A stretch of DNA of 64,000 nt, from NCBI RefSeq assembly GCF_001273755.1, contig NZ_LGYA01000001.1, positions 62,001-126,000 of the forward strand. Direction: 5' to 3'. The translations under genes and the position numbers were made by a program. Source of the DNA: Peribacillus butanolivorans (GTDB lineage: Bacteria; Bacillota; Bacilli; Bacillales; DSM-1321). Below, piece after piece: positions 63,712 to 64,000 of this stretch. The notes below the pieces were generated by a model, which worked only from the letters and a program-made list of their open reading frames with translations, made no database searches and was not told the origin of the DNA. The first letter of the stretch is position 1, and every line of letters starts with the position of its first letter.

Positions 63712-63882
63712 ATTAGAATTTTCTCTTATTTCCTGTTATTTGTCAAGCGTATTTCTAAAAAAATTTCAAGTTATTTACCAATCCTATTAATTATTTCAAA
63801 ATCTTTTATAAATTCTGTATAAAAATGTATAATGAAAAGATAAAAATGCTATCTACATATGAAGAATTGAAGGGTGTCATAG

Positions 63883-64000
63883 ATGAAAAAACTGTTCTCA
63901 TTTCTAAGGCCATACCGACTCTTGATTACTCTCGCTTTATTTTTAATGATTGTTGAGCTCGGTGTTGAACTGTTACAACCGCTATTTATTGCAAAAATAA
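63883..64000 (+). CDS. ABC transporter permease/ATPase (exporter type), 3' end outside the window
   Basis: Only 39 codons are visible: MKKLFSFLRPYRLLITLALF then MIVELGVELLQPLFIAKI. This is the N-terminal first transmembrane helix of an exporter-type half-transporter such as B. subtilis YfiB, where the conserved LRPY, VELxQPL and AKI are common. AGGGTG-type site. The possible Fur box upstream hints at a role in metal or siderophore handling (inference). Confidence 0.72.
   Translation, partial: MKKLFSFLRPYRLLITLALFLMIVELGVELLQPLFIAKI

Overview
The window reads as chromosomal DNA of a low-GC, Gram-positive, spore-former-type bacterium of the Bacillaceae, most like Bacillus/Peribacillus. The evidence is GGAGG-type ribosome sites, TTG and GTG starts, B. 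subtilis-like families (YwqH/YwqI/LXG, YocS, YfmQ, YitT, HssRS-HrtBA, QoxABCD, YclM) and Gram-positive RNA switches (T-box, SAM-I, preQ1-I). I saw no rRNA, tRNA, CRISPR array or intact transposase.

Layout. 1-6.9 kb: the end of a zinc alcohol dehydrogenase, a minus-strand operon (iron alcohol dehydrogenase, sensor kinase, sigma-54 activator) and a secreted M28 aminopeptidase. 7.0-13.1 kb: a YwqHI-LXG polymorphic toxin locus with a frameshifted nuclease toxin, immunity genes, and a downstream tail of decayed or orphan toxin/immunity cassettes that share a repeated pre-toxin segment. 13.2-20.2 kb: a DUF445 protein, a BASS transporter, and the heme-stress system HssRS with HrtBA and a recognisable HssR box. 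20.4-23.3 kb: a biotin operon with a BirA box. 25-33.6 kb: a sugar ABC importer, LacI regulator, ThuA-like protein, two Gfo/Idh/MocA dehydrogenases and a TIM-barrel isomerase, tied together by three operators with the same AAACGTTT core. 33.7-39.5 kb: rRNA pseudouridine synthase, EamA exporter, aldo/keto reductase, and a BrnQ carrier behind an isoleucine-type T-box. 40-42.7 kb: a large helical-repeat GTPase. 42.7-46.7 kb: a ribose-type ABC importer behind a SAM-I riboswitch.

47-52 kb is a decay zone. It holds a pseudogene with a stop at codon 3, a lipoprotein, an HtrA-type protease, and relics of a second qox operon on the minus strand. The intact qoxABCD operon follows (52.1-56 kb). 56.7-64 kb carries YfmQ, a small stress protein, an EamA transporter, queF behind a preQ1 riboswitch, aspartokinase III, a wrecked natAB transporter, a nitroreductase, and the start of an ABC exporter next to a Fur-like site.

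The two most distinctive regions are the toxin-cassette array (7-13.1 kb) and the operator-linked 3-keto-sugar-like catabolic cluster (25-33.6 kb). Several single-base frameshifts fall in the toxin array. They could be real decay or uncorrected sequencing indels, and only raw reads would tell. Decay elsewhere (natAB, second qox, 47 kb) shows stop codons and deletions and is more clearly biological.
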